Below, piece by piece: positions 42,724 to 51,327 of a stretch of 64,000 nucleotides of DNA. The DNA comes from UBA1479 sp963976055 (GTDB taxonomy: Bacteria > Pseudomonadota > Alphaproteobacteria > Rhodospirillales > Casp-alpha2): the NCBI GenBank assembly GCA_963976055.1, contig CAXBJB010000005.1, forward strand, positions 62,001-126,000. Direction: 5' to 3'. The translations under genes were made by a program, and so were the position numbers. Below the pieces are notes generated by a model. It was not told where the DNA came from, searched no databases, and saw only the letters and a program-made list of their open reading frames with translations. How positions within the stretch are numbered: the stretch's first letter is position 1; every line of letters starts with the position of its first letter.

Positions 42724-44196
42724 ATGCGCCCGTTGATGTCCGCCCTGGCCCTGATCGCACCGCTGCTGCTGGCGGCGGCCTGCTCGACCAATCCGGCGAC
42801 GGGGGAGCAAAGCTTCACCGCCTTCATGTCGGAAACCGACGAACTGCGCGTCGGCGCCGAGGAACATCCGAAAATCCTCAAGGAAATGGGCGGGACCTAC
42901 AAGAACCCGACGATCCAGACCTATATCGACTGGGTCGGCGAGAAACTGGCCAAGGCCTCGGACCGGCCCGATCTGAAGTTCACGTTCACGGTCCTGAACG
43001 ATTCGAACATCAACGCCTTCGCCCTGCCCGGCGGCTATGTCTACATCACCCGCGGCCTGATTGCCCTCGCCGAGAACGAGGCGGAAATGGCCGGCGTCCT
43101 GGCCCATGAGATCGGCCATGTCACCGCGCGCCACACGGCGCAGCGCTATTCGGCGGCCATGGCGACCAACCTGGGGCTGATCGGCGCCAGCATCCTGGGT
43201 TCCGTGTTCGGCGTGCCCGGCGACCTGAACCGCCTGGCCGGTCAGGTCGGCCAGATTTACCTGCAGTCCTATTCCCGGGAACAGGAATTGGAGGCCGACA
43301 TGCTGGCCGTGCGCTACATGTCCAAGGCCGGCTACGATTCCAGAACCCTCGAAACCTTCTTCCGCAAGATGGCGCAGCACACCTCGATCACCCAGCGCGT
43401 GCGCGGCCGCCCCGACAACGACCCGGCGGGCAACATCATGTCGACCCACCCGCGCACGTCGGACCGCATCGCCCAGGCCATCACCCTGGCCCGGGTGCCG
43501 CCCAACGCCGACCCGCGCGTCGGGCGCGAGGACTATCTGGCCCGCATCGACGGCATGCTGTGGGGCGATTCGCCGGACGAAGGCGTGGTCCGCGGCCGGG
43601 TGTTCGAACATCCGGAACTGCGCTTCCGGTTCGAGGTGCCGCCCGGTTTCTACCTGATCAATTCGCCGTCCCAGGTTGCCGCCCACGGCCCGGACCGCAC
43701 GGTCATCCTGTTCAATCAGCTGATACAGAAGGAAGCAGCCCAGGTCCGCGATATGCGGGGGTACGTATCGTCATGGGGCGGCGGGCGCCTGCGCGGGGTC
43801 GAACGCATCGACCTGAACGGGCTGGAGGCCGCGACGGGGAGTGCGCGCATCAGCACATCGGAAGGGGTCCGGGACGTGCGCCTGGTCGCCATCCGTTTCG
43901 CCAAGGATCGCATCTATCGCTTTCTGTTCCTGACCCCGCCCGAAGCGACGCCGCAGCGCAGCGAGGACCTGCGCCGCGTGACCTACAGCTTCCGCGCCCT
44001 GACGGAGGCCGAGGCCAAAGCGGTCAAAACCCTGAAACTGCGCGTGCTGACGGTGAACCCGGGCGACACCCCGGACAGGCTGGCGGACATCATGCCGCTG
44101 GAATCCTACAAGCTGGATTGGTTCCTGGCACTCAACGGCCTGACGCCGGGGGACAAGCTGACACCGGGCGACAAGGTCAAGGTGGTCACGCCGTGA
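42724..44196 (+). CDS. M48-family metalloprotease lipoprotein with LysM-like tail
   Basis: A 490-residue protein. The lipobox LLAAACST (Cys near 20) predicts a lipoprotein. The M48 zinc motif HEIGHVTARH lies near residue 128, with the third-ligand region SREQELEADMLAVRYM near 182. A C-terminal LysM-like repeat (VNPGDTPDRLADIM to LTPGDKLTPGDKVKVV) may bind peptidoglycan. BepA-like proteins degrade or assist outer-membrane proteins in the periplasm. It lies 25 bases downstream of the nuclease gene, probably in the same transcript as gluQ. Confidence 0.92.
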   Translation: MRPLMSALALIAPLLLAAACSTNPATGEQSFTAFMSETDELRVGAEEHPKILKEMGGTYKNPTIQTYIDWVGEKLAKASDRPDLKFTFTVLNDSNINAFALPGGYVYITRGLIALAENEAEMAGVLAHEIGHVTARHTAQRYSAAMATNLGLIGASILGSVFGVPGDLNRLAGQVGQIYLQSYSREQELEADMLAVRYMSKAGYDSRTLETFFRKMAQHTSITQRVRGRPDNDPAGNIMSTHPRTSDRIAQAITLARVPPNADPRVGREDYLARIDGMLWGDSPDEGVVRGRVFEHPELRFRFEVPPGFYLINSPSQVAAHGPDRTVILFNQLIQKEAAQVRDMRGYVSSWGGGRLRGVERIDLNGLEAATGSARISTSEGVRDVRLVAIRFAKDRIYRFLFLTPPEATPQRSEDLRRVTYSFRALTEAEAKAVKTLKLRVLTVNPGDTPDRLADIMPLESYKLDWFLALNGLTPGDKLTPGDKVKVVTP

Positions 44197-44218
44197 ACCG
44201 GCCCAGGGTCCGGCCGGA

Positions 44219-44767
44219 TCACAGGATCAGGTAAACGGATCCCGATTCCTCCTGCGCCGGACCGAACACGACCACGCCGATCCCGTAATTGGCGGTCTTG
44301 CCGTCAGGCGAACAGGGGAAATACAGCGTCGTCGATTGCTTGTAGCGTTCCGTGGGCCTGCCCCGGTCGAACGTGATCGATCGGCGGGCGAAAAACGGCC
44401 GGCAGTCCGCGATGGCTTGGTGATGAAGCGGGAAATAATGCGTGGCGCCGTCATCACCTGTGTAGACGTCCTCGACATAACGGCCTTGAAGAACCTTGCC
44501 GTAGTGCTCGTCGATGGCGGTGCCGGAAAACTTGACCAACATGCCCCGCTCGATCCCACCCCGGTAATCATGGACGAAGATATGCGGGGCAAGGTGCGGG
44601 ACCTTCATCAGGTCGATGGTTTCATAGACCGGCAACGCACGGCCAGCCAGCCCCGCGACGATGAAGTCGCAAAACTCCCGCACCATGGACACATCCGTCA
44701 GCGCCGCAACACGGTCGCGGACGGCGGCAAGCCCAAGACTATCGGGCGTCGTCTCCGTCACTGGCAT
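44219..44767 (-). CDS. PAS-domain protein of unknown function
   Basis: A 182-residue cytoplasmic protein matching the stand-alone PAS proteins frequent in Rhodospirillales (KFSGTAIDEHYGKVLQGRYV, FPLHHQAIADCRPFF, with STTLYFPCSPDG). No output domain is attached. The start at 44767 (MPVTETTPDSL) has GGGGAG directly upstream; the ATG at 44794 would place that site inside the gene. It is convergent with the M48 gene. Confidence 0.82.
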   Translation of the reverse strand: MPVTETTPDSLGLAAVRDRVAALTDVSMVREFCDFIVAGLAGRALPVYETIDLMKVPHLAPHIFVHDYRGGIERGMLVKFSGTAIDEHYGKVLQGRYVEDVYTGDDGATHYFPLHHQAIADCRPFFARRSITFDRGRPTERYKQSTTLYFPCSPDGKTANYGIGVVVFGPAQEESGSVYLIL

Positions 44768-44870
44768 GCTCTCCCCATTCCCCGGAGCAAGCATATCTTT
44801 TTATGCGAAGAGGTGGAGAACTTATTGGTCTGTGCACGCGACTTTTCGCCGCTGGCGCCCCGGAAACGGA

Positions 44871-44919
44871 AAACGGCCGGGCTCCGCCTCCGCAAGGAGA
44901 TCGGAAACTCCGGCCGTTT
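44871..44919 (-). terminator. Possible terminator after carD
   Basis: A 10-bp stem AAACGGCCGG (44871-44880) and CCGGCCGTTT (44910-44919) with a long 29-base loop that contains a further GGAG/CTCC pairing. On the minus strand it ends in TTTTCCGTTT. It lies ~45 bases beyond the carD stop. Confidence 0.5.
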
Positions 44920-44962
44920 GCCGTAACGGTCGCCCGGCGGGCGGGCAACGCTCTGCCTGAAA

Positions 44963-45466
44963 TCAGGCGGCGCGCAGAACTTTTTCCAGCTTTTCCGTCG
45001 CCTTTTCCACGTCCGTCTTGTCGACGGCCGCCAATTCCGCGGCCAGACGGTCACGGGCGGCTTCGTAGATCTGGCGTTCGGAGAACGACTGGTCGGGCTG
45101 ACCGACATTGCGATGCAGGTCGCGCACGACCTCGGCAATGGAGACGGGATTACCCGAATTGATCTTGGCTTCGTATTCCTGGGCCCGGCGGCTCCACATG
45201 GTGCGCTTGACGCGCGCCCGGCCTTTGAGGGTGGTCATCGCCTCTTCCATGATCTTGCGCGTCGACAGCTTGCGCAGGCCCGAGGTCGGGGCCTTGGACA
45301 CGGGCACCCGCAGGGTCATCCGGTCCTTATCAAAGGAAATGACGAAAAGATCGAGCTTGTGGCCCGCGATTTCTTCGGTTTCGACACCGATGACCTTGCC
45401 GACGCCATGCGTCGGATAGACGACATAGTCGCCGGTATCGATCTGCAGTTCTTCTTGTTTGGACAT
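44963..45466 (-). CDS. carD: CarD-family transcriptional regulator
   Basis: A 167-residue RNA-polymerase-binding regulator (CarD/CdnL). The N-terminal RID domain reads GDYVVYPTHGVGKVIGVE near residue 12, then RVPVSKAPTSGLRKLS; the C-terminal part is the helical DNA-contacting domain (TMWSRRAQEYEAKINSG). It stabilises open promoter complexes, notably at rRNA promoters. The start MSKQEELQIDTGD is the family start; a frame extending upstream has no support. Confidence 0.93.
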   Translation of the reverse strand: MSKQEELQIDTGDYVVYPTHGVGKVIGVETEEIAGHKLDLFVISFDKDRMTLRVPVSKAPTSGLRKLSTRKIMEEAMTTLKGRARVKRTMWSRRAQEYEAKINSGNPVSIAEVVRDLHRNVGQPDQSFSERQIYEAARDRLAAELAAVDKTDVEKATEKLEKVLRAA

Positions 45467-45881
45467 AGGTGAGGTCAACTCCGATATTACCCTTCTTGTC
45501 ATTGGGCTGCCCAGGCCCGCCACGGCCCGCTCTCCCTGACGATTACGGTCCGGCGGCATGCTTCAGAGAGTACAAAAATCGTCCGGCGACACTGAACGTG
45601 GCCGCTGACCGATCCAATCCTGAAGCGGGCGGCTGTCTTCCCCGGCAGGCGCTTGAGCGCCCATCCCACAGCCGAATGCTGGCCGTAAAAATCCCCCCGG
45701 ACGGACAGATGGGCGGTTCCGAGGGGACATAGACCTTAAGGCCAACAATTAACAACTGTAACACAAATTACAGGTAAAAACCACCCTCAGGTTCGCAAGT
45801 GCACAAATTCCACGCACCCGGCGGGAATTCCGCCGGTTTCAAGGCAATCGGGACCGCACGCCCGGTGGGCGGGGTGTCGGA
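45467..45881. promoter_or_regulatory. 415-base gap with inverted repeat, carD upstream region
   Basis: No credible gene is seen. At 45756-45773 there is a perfect inverted repeat CTGTAA-N6-TTACAG, the only AT-rich patch in the gap. It could be an operator for carD or part of fdxA 3' control. The carD promoter must lie in this gap or read-through from fdxA must occur; I could not fix a -35/-10 pair with confidence. Confidence 0.45.
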
Positions 45882-46217
45882 TCAGCTGCCCTGGCCGGGA
45901 TTCGGGCTCAGCAGTTCTTTCTTGCCGTCCTTGCCGTTCCAGTCGTCGGCATCGGCGGGGCAATCCCCCTTGGAGGTGATGTTGGGCCACTGAGTCGCGA
46001 ACTTGGTATTGATCTCCAGCCATTCCTCGACGCCGGGTTCCGTGTCGGGAACGATGGCTTCGGCCGGGCATTCGGGCTCGCAAACGCCGCAGTCGATGCA
46101 CTCGTCCGGATGGATGACCAGGAAGTTCTCGCCTTCGTAGAAGCAATCCACGGGGCAGACTTCCACGCAGTCCTGGAATTTACACTTGATGCAGTTTTCT
46201 GTGACGATATAGGTCAT
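45882..46217 (-). CDS. fdxA: 7Fe-ferredoxin
   Basis: A 111-residue ferredoxin of the FdxA type. The first cluster motif CIKCKFQDCVEVCPVDCF lacks one of the usual four Cys spacings and fits a 3Fe-4S site; the second CIDCGVCEPECP is a 4Fe-4S site. The C-terminal tail (~50 residues) is typical of alphaproteobacterial FdxA. It lies between carD and the S4/helicase genes, a neighbourhood conserved in the class. Confidence 0.94.
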   Translation of the reverse strand: MTYIVTENCIKCKFQDCVEVCPVDCFYEGENFLVIHPDECIDCGVCEPECPAEAIVPDTEPGVEEWLEINTKFATQWPNITSKGDCPADADDWNGKDGKKELLSPNPGQGS

Positions 46218-46312
46218 TGCGGGCTCCGTAAGGTCGATTAAGTTCGATAAATCCAGAAAGCCGTTAGGCTAAGCAAGCAATAAGTTTGCGAAATACCGAC
46301 AAGGTCATCTAC

Positions 46313-46789
46313 TTACGCCCTATCCGCGCCATGCTCAAGCCGCGCCCGGGCCCGTTTGCGGGCGGCGCCGCTGTCGCGGTCGGACACGTGCAGAAGCCCC
46401 GCGACCCGGCGCGCCAGGCTGGCCTCGAAATCATGGAGTTCGCCGTCCGCATAGGCCACGGCCCAGACCATCTCAAGAACCCGGACCCGATCCTCGGGCA
46501 TCATGCGCTCCTTGATGGTGCGGGTCATGCCGTAGAATTCGACCGAGATGTCAGCGTGTGTCTTGGCCTCGGCGATCAGGGCATCGGCCTCGCCCTCCGC
46601 CAAGTTGAATTCCTCGGTCAACAGGCCGCGAATGGCCGCTTCCTCACCCGCGTCGAAATCGCCGTCGAGGGACGCCGCCTCGACCAGCAGCAGCGCCGTG
46701 GCGGCTTCCAGTTCGCCCGCCCCGGCCTTAGGCGCGGCGGCCGCATCGGCGGAAAGGTGATCGGCCCAGGATTTCAATTTGGCAAGCAT
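46313..46789 (-). CDS. TerB-like family protein
   Basis: A 158-residue helical protein of the TerB/tellurite-resistance-like superfamily: LLLVEAASLDGDFDAGEE and VWAVAYADGELHDFEASLARRVAGLL contain the acidic D-G-x-F/L-D metal-binding type repeats. Stand-alone members are widespread and of unknown role; no other tellurite genes are nearby. Confidence 0.85.
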   Translation of the reverse strand: MLAKLKSWADHLSADAAAAPKAGAGELEAATALLLVEAASLDGDFDAGEEAAIRGLLTEEFNLAEGEADALIAEAKTHADISVEFYGMTRTIKERMMPEDRVRVLEMVWAVAYADGELHDFEASLARRVAGLLHVSDRDSGAARKRARARLEHGADRA

Positions 46790-46885
46790 GGAAGTCAGTT
46801 AGCACGCAAGGGCGGTCCCCTCAACCACAGCAAAGTTGCGGGTTTTCCTTGCCCCCGCCGATTGCCCCTCCTAAACCTCGGAACC

Positions 46886-47509
46886 ATGACCTCACCGCCC
46901 GACGATCCCCGCTTGAATTTCCCCGCAACCGGCCGCAACCAGGCCGCGATCCTGGAGGTGCTGGCCCGCGTGTTGCCGGCCGAGGGTCGGGTGCTGGAAG
47001 TCGGATCCGGTTCCGGTCAGCATATCGCCGCCTTCGCCCAAGCCCTGCCCCATCTGGGCTGGCAGGCCTCGGACCCGGACCCGGTATATCGGGCCTCCAT
47101 CGATGCCTGGGCTCGTCACGCCGGTCTCGGTCTGCCGCCGGCCCTCGACCTGGATGCGACCCAAAATCCCTGGCCGGTGACCGATGCGGCGGCGGTGATG
47201 TCCGTGAACATGATCCATATCGCGCCCTGGGCCGCCTGCCTGGGGCTGCTTTCGGGCGCCCGGGATATCCTGCCCGAAGGGGGCCTGTTGTACCTGTACG
47301 GGCCCTTCGCCATCGGCGGCACCCACACGGCGGAGAGCAACGCCCGCTTCGACGCCAGCCTGCGCGCCGAAAACCCCGACTGGGGCGTGCACAATCTGGA
47401 CGACGTGGCGCTGGAGGCCCGCGGGCGCGGCCTGCATCTGGTCGAAACGGTGCGGATGCCCGCCAACAACCTGTCGGTGATTTTCAGGAAACGCGCGGGC
47501 ATGGCCTAG
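46886..47509 (+). CDS. DUF938 class I SAM-dependent methyltransferase-like protein
   Basis: A 207-residue protein with the SAM-binding motif VLEVGSGSGQHIAAFA near residue 36 and a DUF938 start (SPPDDPRLNFPATGRNQAAI). The region NMIHIAPWAACLGLL and YGPFAIGGTHTAESNARFD are typical. Substrate unknown. Confidence 0.88.
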   Translation: MTSPPDDPRLNFPATGRNQAAILEVLARVLPAEGRVLEVGSGSGQHIAAFAQALPHLGWQASDPDPVYRASIDAWARHAGLGLPPALDLDATQNPWPVTDAAAVMSVNMIHIAPWAACLGLLSGARDILPEGGLLYLYGPFAIGGTHTAESNARFDASLRAENPDWGVHNLDDVALEARGRGLHLVETVRMPANNLSVIFRKRAGMA

Positions 47510-47521
47510 GCCGCCCCTCAC

Positions 47522-47929
47522 TCAGGCATCCGCATCCTCGCCGCGCAGGCGGTCCGTTTCCCGCCGTTCGCGCTTGGTCGGTCGCCCGCTGCCGGCATCC
47601 CGCGGGGCAACCTTGCCCGGCCGGCCGATGTCGGCCGTATCCTTCGGCGGCGGCGGGGGCGACAGGTCTTCGTACAATGCCTGGGCTTCGGTCGCCGGGC
47701 CACGGCGGGTACCCAGGTCCAGGACCTTCACGACCTTGACCCCCACCCGGAGGGGAAAGGTCAGCACATCCCCGATCTTCACGGCATAATGGGGCTTGGC
47801 GATGATCGCCGTATTGACCCGCATCTTGCCCGACTGCACGTATTTGGTGGCGAGCGAGCGGGTCTTGAAGAACCGCGCGAACCACAGCCATTTGTCGAGC
47901 CGCAGATTGCCGCCGCCGCCATCCGTCAT
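47522..47929 (-). CDS. S4-domain RNA-binding protein (HSP15-like)
   Basis: A 135-residue protein with an N-terminal S4 RNA-binding domain (LRLDKWLWFARFFKTRSLA to the VQSGKMRVN region) and a basic, Pro-rich tail. HSP15 relatives bind stalled 50S subunits carrying peptidyl-tRNA. Its ATG overlaps the helicase stop codon, so the two are translationally coupled. Confidence 0.9.
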   Translation of the reverse strand: MTDGGGGNLRLDKWLWFARFFKTRSLATKYVQSGKMRVNTAIIAKPHYAVKIGDVLTFPLRVGVKVVKVLDLGTRRGPATEAQALYEDLSPPPPPKDTADIGRPGKVAPRDAGSGRPTKRERRETDRLRGEDADA

Positions 47930-50481
47930 GACAGGACCAGATCCTTCAGTTTGGCGAAGGGGGAATGGGGATCGATCTTCGGCGCGGCCGGCGGCGCCTG
48001 GGGTTTCGCTTTCGCCCTGCCTTTGGCCTTGCCATCGGCGGGACCGTCCGGCGCGGCCCGGCGCGCCGCCGGGCGGAAGCGCAGGACGCCATCGGTCTCC
48101 CGGCCCTTGAAGCCGAGGCCTCGAAGAATCTGCGTCATGTCGGCGGCGGTGCAACCGGCCAGGGACAACAGATCCGGCACGATCTCGAACCCGGCCTTGC
48201 CGCCCGCCTTGGCCATTTCCCAGGCCTTGGCGGCGATGCGTTCCACCATGTCGATGCGCAGTGCCGTCTTGCCGAAGCGCCGGAACCCGACCTGTTCCCA
48301 ATAGTCCGCAGGCAGCCGTCCGGCGGGCACCGAGACACGGCCCGGCTGCGGCGGCGGCACGGGACGGCGCCCCTGGGACAGGCACCACAGGAAGCCCCGC
48401 ATGGCGGCGGGGGCCGGGCGGACCAGGGCCGGCAGGAACACGGTTTCGCGGCCGATGCGGATACCGGCGGCACGCAGGTCACGCCGCGCCTCCTTGCCGA
48501 TCAGGTCAAGCTGTTCGTCGACCGCCGCGCGGGGCAGCGAGCCGTGGGCTTCGCGCAGGCGGAACGCCAAGCCCTTGGCCGGGCCCGTGAGGGCCGCCTT
48601 GTCGAGGGCGAGGAGATCGCGGAACAGGGTTGCCAGATGATCCGCGGTCCAGCGTTCCAGCCGCCGGGCAACCCGGTCGCGGCCCTGGGCGTCCAGCAGG
48701 TCCGACGCCGTCACCCGCACGGCGGGCCGCAACAGGGCTTCGCCCTTGACCAGCCGCCCGACCGGGATGCCGTCCCACAGGATCGTGCCCGCGTCGGGGC
48801 CGTCGAGCGGCGCCAGCGCGATATCCTTGCCGGCAGCCTGCTCCAGGGCCTGGACCCGGCGGCGGAATTCGCCCTTCAAGGCCCGGCCCGCCGCCGCCGC
48901 GATGGCCTTTCCGGCGGCATCCCCGCCGGCCCCGCCGGCGTCGAACAGAAAACCCTTGAGATGGCCCACGGGATGACCCTCGACCACCACGTCGCCCGTC
49001 GCCGTGACCGCGGCCATCAGGTCCGGCGTGTCCTTCAGCTTCATCATCAGATGCGCCGTGCTTTTGTCGACGAAGCGCTGGGTCAGGCGGTCGTGCAAGG
49101 CGTCGGACAGCCGATCCTCGATGGCGCGGGTGCGGTTCTGCCAATGCAGGGCGTCGCCCAGCCAGTCGCCATGGAACGACACATAGGTCCAGGTGCGGAT
49201 ATGGGCGATGCGCTGGGTCAGGGCATCGATGTCGCCGTCCGTGCGATCCAGGCGCTTGACCTGGCCCGCCATCCAATCCTCGGGCAGGCGGCCGTCGGGG
49301 CCGGTCAGGTATTTGTAGATGGTCGCCAGCAGGCTGGCATGGGCGTCGGTCATCACGCCCTGGAAATCGGGCACCTGGCAGACGTCCCACAACAGGCGCA
49401 CGGCCTCTGGTGTCTGGGCGCGGTCCATCACCGTCTCGTCGCGCAGCAACAGGGTCAGGGCCTGTTCGTCCTCCGCCGCGCGGGCGCGGATCAACCCGCC
49501 CCGGGGCGCCGGGCGGGTCAGGGTATGCTTCAGGGCATGGACCGAGGAGAAATCCAGATCCCCGTTGCGCCAGTAGATTTTGGTCAGGGGATCGAAGGTG
49601 TGCCCCTCGATGGCGTCGGCCAGGTCCGGGTCAAGGGCGCGTTGATCCGCCGTGGTGCCGAAAGTACCGTCGTTCATGGCGCGCCCGGCGCGCCCGGCGA
49701 TCTGCGCCAGTTCGGCCGGGGCCAGGTTGCGCCGGTGACGGCCGTCGAACTTGGAAATTCCGGCGAACGCGACATGGTCGATGTCCATGTTCAGCCCCAT
49801 GCCGATGGCGTCGGTGGCGACCAGGTAATCGACCTCGCCCGCCTGATACATGGCGACCTGGGCGTTGCGGGTGCGCGGGCTCAAGGCACCCAGCACCACG
49901 GCCGCCCCGCCCCGCTGCCGGCGCACCAGTTCGGCCAGGCCGTAAACCTGGGCCGCCGAAAACGCGACGACGGCGGAACGCGGCGGCAGGCGCGTGACTT
50001 TCTTGTGCCCGGAATGGCGCAGCACGCTCATGCGCGGACGGGTCATGAATTCGGCCTCGGGCACAAGCTGCTGAATCAGCGGGCGCACGGTCTCGGCGCC
50101 CAGGAACATGGTCTCGTACCGCCCGCGTGCCTTCAACAGCCGTTCCGTGAACATGTGCCCCCGGTCTGGGTCGGCGCACATCTGGATTTCATCGACGGCC
50201 AGGAAGTCCACCGGCCGGTCGAGCGGCATGGCCTCGACCGTGCACAGGAAATAGCGCGCCCCTTCGGGCAGGATTTTTTCCTCGCCGGTGATCAGCGCGA
50301 CCTGGCCCTTGCCTTTCTTCTTGACCGCCCGGTCATAGTTTTCCCGCGCCAGAAGCCGCAGCGGGAAGGCGATGATGCCCGACGGATAGGCCAGCAGGCG
50401 GTCCATCGCCAGATGAGTCTTCCCCGTATTGGTCGGGCCCAAAACGGCGATGATGCGCCGACGCTGTGTGGAGAGTTCCAT
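47926..50481 (-). CDS. SUV3/MgpS-like DExH helicase
   Basis: An 851-residue superfamily 2 RNA helicase. Walker A is GPTNTGKT near residue 16, the DExH-type box is DEIQ in LAVDEIQMCAD, and the motif VI region is QIAGRAGRAMNDGTFG. The C-terminal ~450 residues are specific to the alphaproteobacterial Suv3-like group. It is placed directly upstream of the S4-protein gene, a conserved pair in the class. A role in RNA turnover is inferred from mitochondrial Suv3. Confidence 0.9.
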   Translation of the reverse strand: MELSTQRRRIIAVLGPTNTGKTHLAMDRLLAYPSGIIAFPLRLLARENYDRAVKKKGKGQVALITGEEKILPEGARYFLCTVEAMPLDRPVDFLAVDEIQMCADPDRGHMFTERLLKARGRYETMFLGAETVRPLIQQLVPEAEFMTRPRMSVLRHSGHKKVTRLPPRSAVVAFSAAQVYGLAELVRRQRGGAAVVLGALSPRTRNAQVAMYQAGEVDYLVATDAIGMGLNMDIDHVAFAGISKFDGRHRRNLAPAELAQIAGRAGRAMNDGTFGTTADQRALDPDLADAIEGHTFDPLTKIYWRNGDLDFSSVHALKHTLTRPAPRGGLIRARAAEDEQALTLLLRDETVMDRAQTPEAVRLLWDVCQVPDFQGVMTDAHASLLATIYKYLTGPDGRLPEDWMAGQVKRLDRTDGDIDALTQRIAHIRTWTYVSFHGDWLGDALHWQNRTRAIEDRLSDALHDRLTQRFVDKSTAHLMMKLKDTPDLMAAVTATGDVVVEGHPVGHLKGFLFDAGGAGGDAAGKAIAAAAGRALKGEFRRRVQALEQAAGKDIALAPLDGPDAGTILWDGIPVGRLVKGEALLRPAVRVTASDLLDAQGRDRVARRLERWTADHLATLFRDLLALDKAALTGPAKGLAFRLREAHGSLPRAAVDEQLDLIGKEARRDLRAAGIRIGRETVFLPALVRPAPAAMRGFLWCLSQGRRPVPPPQPGRVSVPAGRLPADYWEQVGFRRFGKTALRIDMVERIAAKAWEMAKAGGKAGFEIVPDLLSLAGCTAADMTQILRGLGFKGRETDGVLRFRPAARRAAPDGPADGKAKGRAKAKPQAPPAAPKIDPHSPFAKLKDLVLS

Positions 50482-50524
50482 GGTGCGCTAAATGTCGCCC
50501 CGTCGGCGGCCCGGCGCAAGGGCG

Positions 50525-51208
50525 TTACTCCGGCTCTTTCGCCTTTACCATCGGCACGAAGGCGACGGGCAGGACGCTGTCGATGGTGACCTTGCCGTCC
50601 GGCCCCTTGACCACCAGGGTCAGGGTCTGGCGGTCATGGGCGCGGCCGATGGGAACGATCATGCGCCCGCCGGGGCGCAACTGTTCGATCAGCGCTTCGG
50701 GGATTCGCTCCGGCGCCGCCGTCACGATGATGGCATCGAAGGGCGCTTCCTCGGGCCAGCCCCGGTAGCCGTCGCCGATGCGCACGAACACGTTGCCGTA
50801 ATGCAGGGCCGCCAAACGTTCCGTCGCCGCCCGGCCCAGTTCCTCGACGACCTCGATGGTGAACACGCGGGCCGCCGCATGGGCCAGCACGGCGGCCTGA
50901 TAGCCGGACCCGGTGCCGATCTCCAGCACCTTTTCCGTGCCGTCGAGATCCAACAGATCTGTCATCAAGGCCACGATATAGGGTTGGGAAATGGTCTGGC
51001 CGTGGCCGATGGGTTGCGGCCGGTTGATATAGGCCACGACCGCGTCCCCATCCCGCACGAATTCATGGCGGGGCACGGCGGCCATGGCCGCCATGGTGTT
51101 GTCCGAAAACGCCTTGCGCCCGGTCCAGAACGCGGTGTCGCGGGCATCCTGCGCGATTTCGTCCAGCAGGCGCCGGCGCTTTTCCGCGAAGGGGTCGTCT
51201 TCCGCCAT
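50525..51208 (-). CDS. pcm: Protein-L-isoaspartate O-methyltransferase
   Basis: A 227-residue SAM-dependent repair enzyme of the PCMT family. The motif IGHGQTISQPYIVALMTDLL carries the substrate-site Ser; SAM motif I is VLEIGTGSGYQAAVLA near residue 95, and PFDAIIVTAAPERIPEALI is motif II. The start at 51208 (MAEDDPF) is the first ATG that precedes the conserved domain closely; a longer frame has no support. Confidence 0.92.
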   Translation of the reverse strand: MAEDDPFAEKRRRLLDEIAQDARDTAFWTGRKAFSDNTMAAMAAVPRHEFVRDGDAVVAYINRPQPIGHGQTISQPYIVALMTDLLDLDGTEKVLEIGTGSGYQAAVLAHAAARVFTIEVVEELGRAATERLAALHYGNVFVRIGDGYRGWPEEAPFDAIIVTAAPERIPEALIEQLRPGGRMIVPIGRAHDRQTLTLVVKGPDGKVTIDSVLPVAFVPMVKAKEPE

Positions 51209-51327
51209 GCCGCCGCCTCCGATTTCGGGGGTTGCAAACCTCGGCCCACCGTCACATATCTCGCCCTCCAAGAGCAAGACGCGCCGAAACCGGCGCCCCG
51301 CGACCACGATTTGGGGGTAAATGCGCG

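Noticed and set aside
46313..46789. Tellurite resistance locus
   Set aside because: Only a stand-alone TerB-like gene is present, without terA, terC, terD or terZ relatives.
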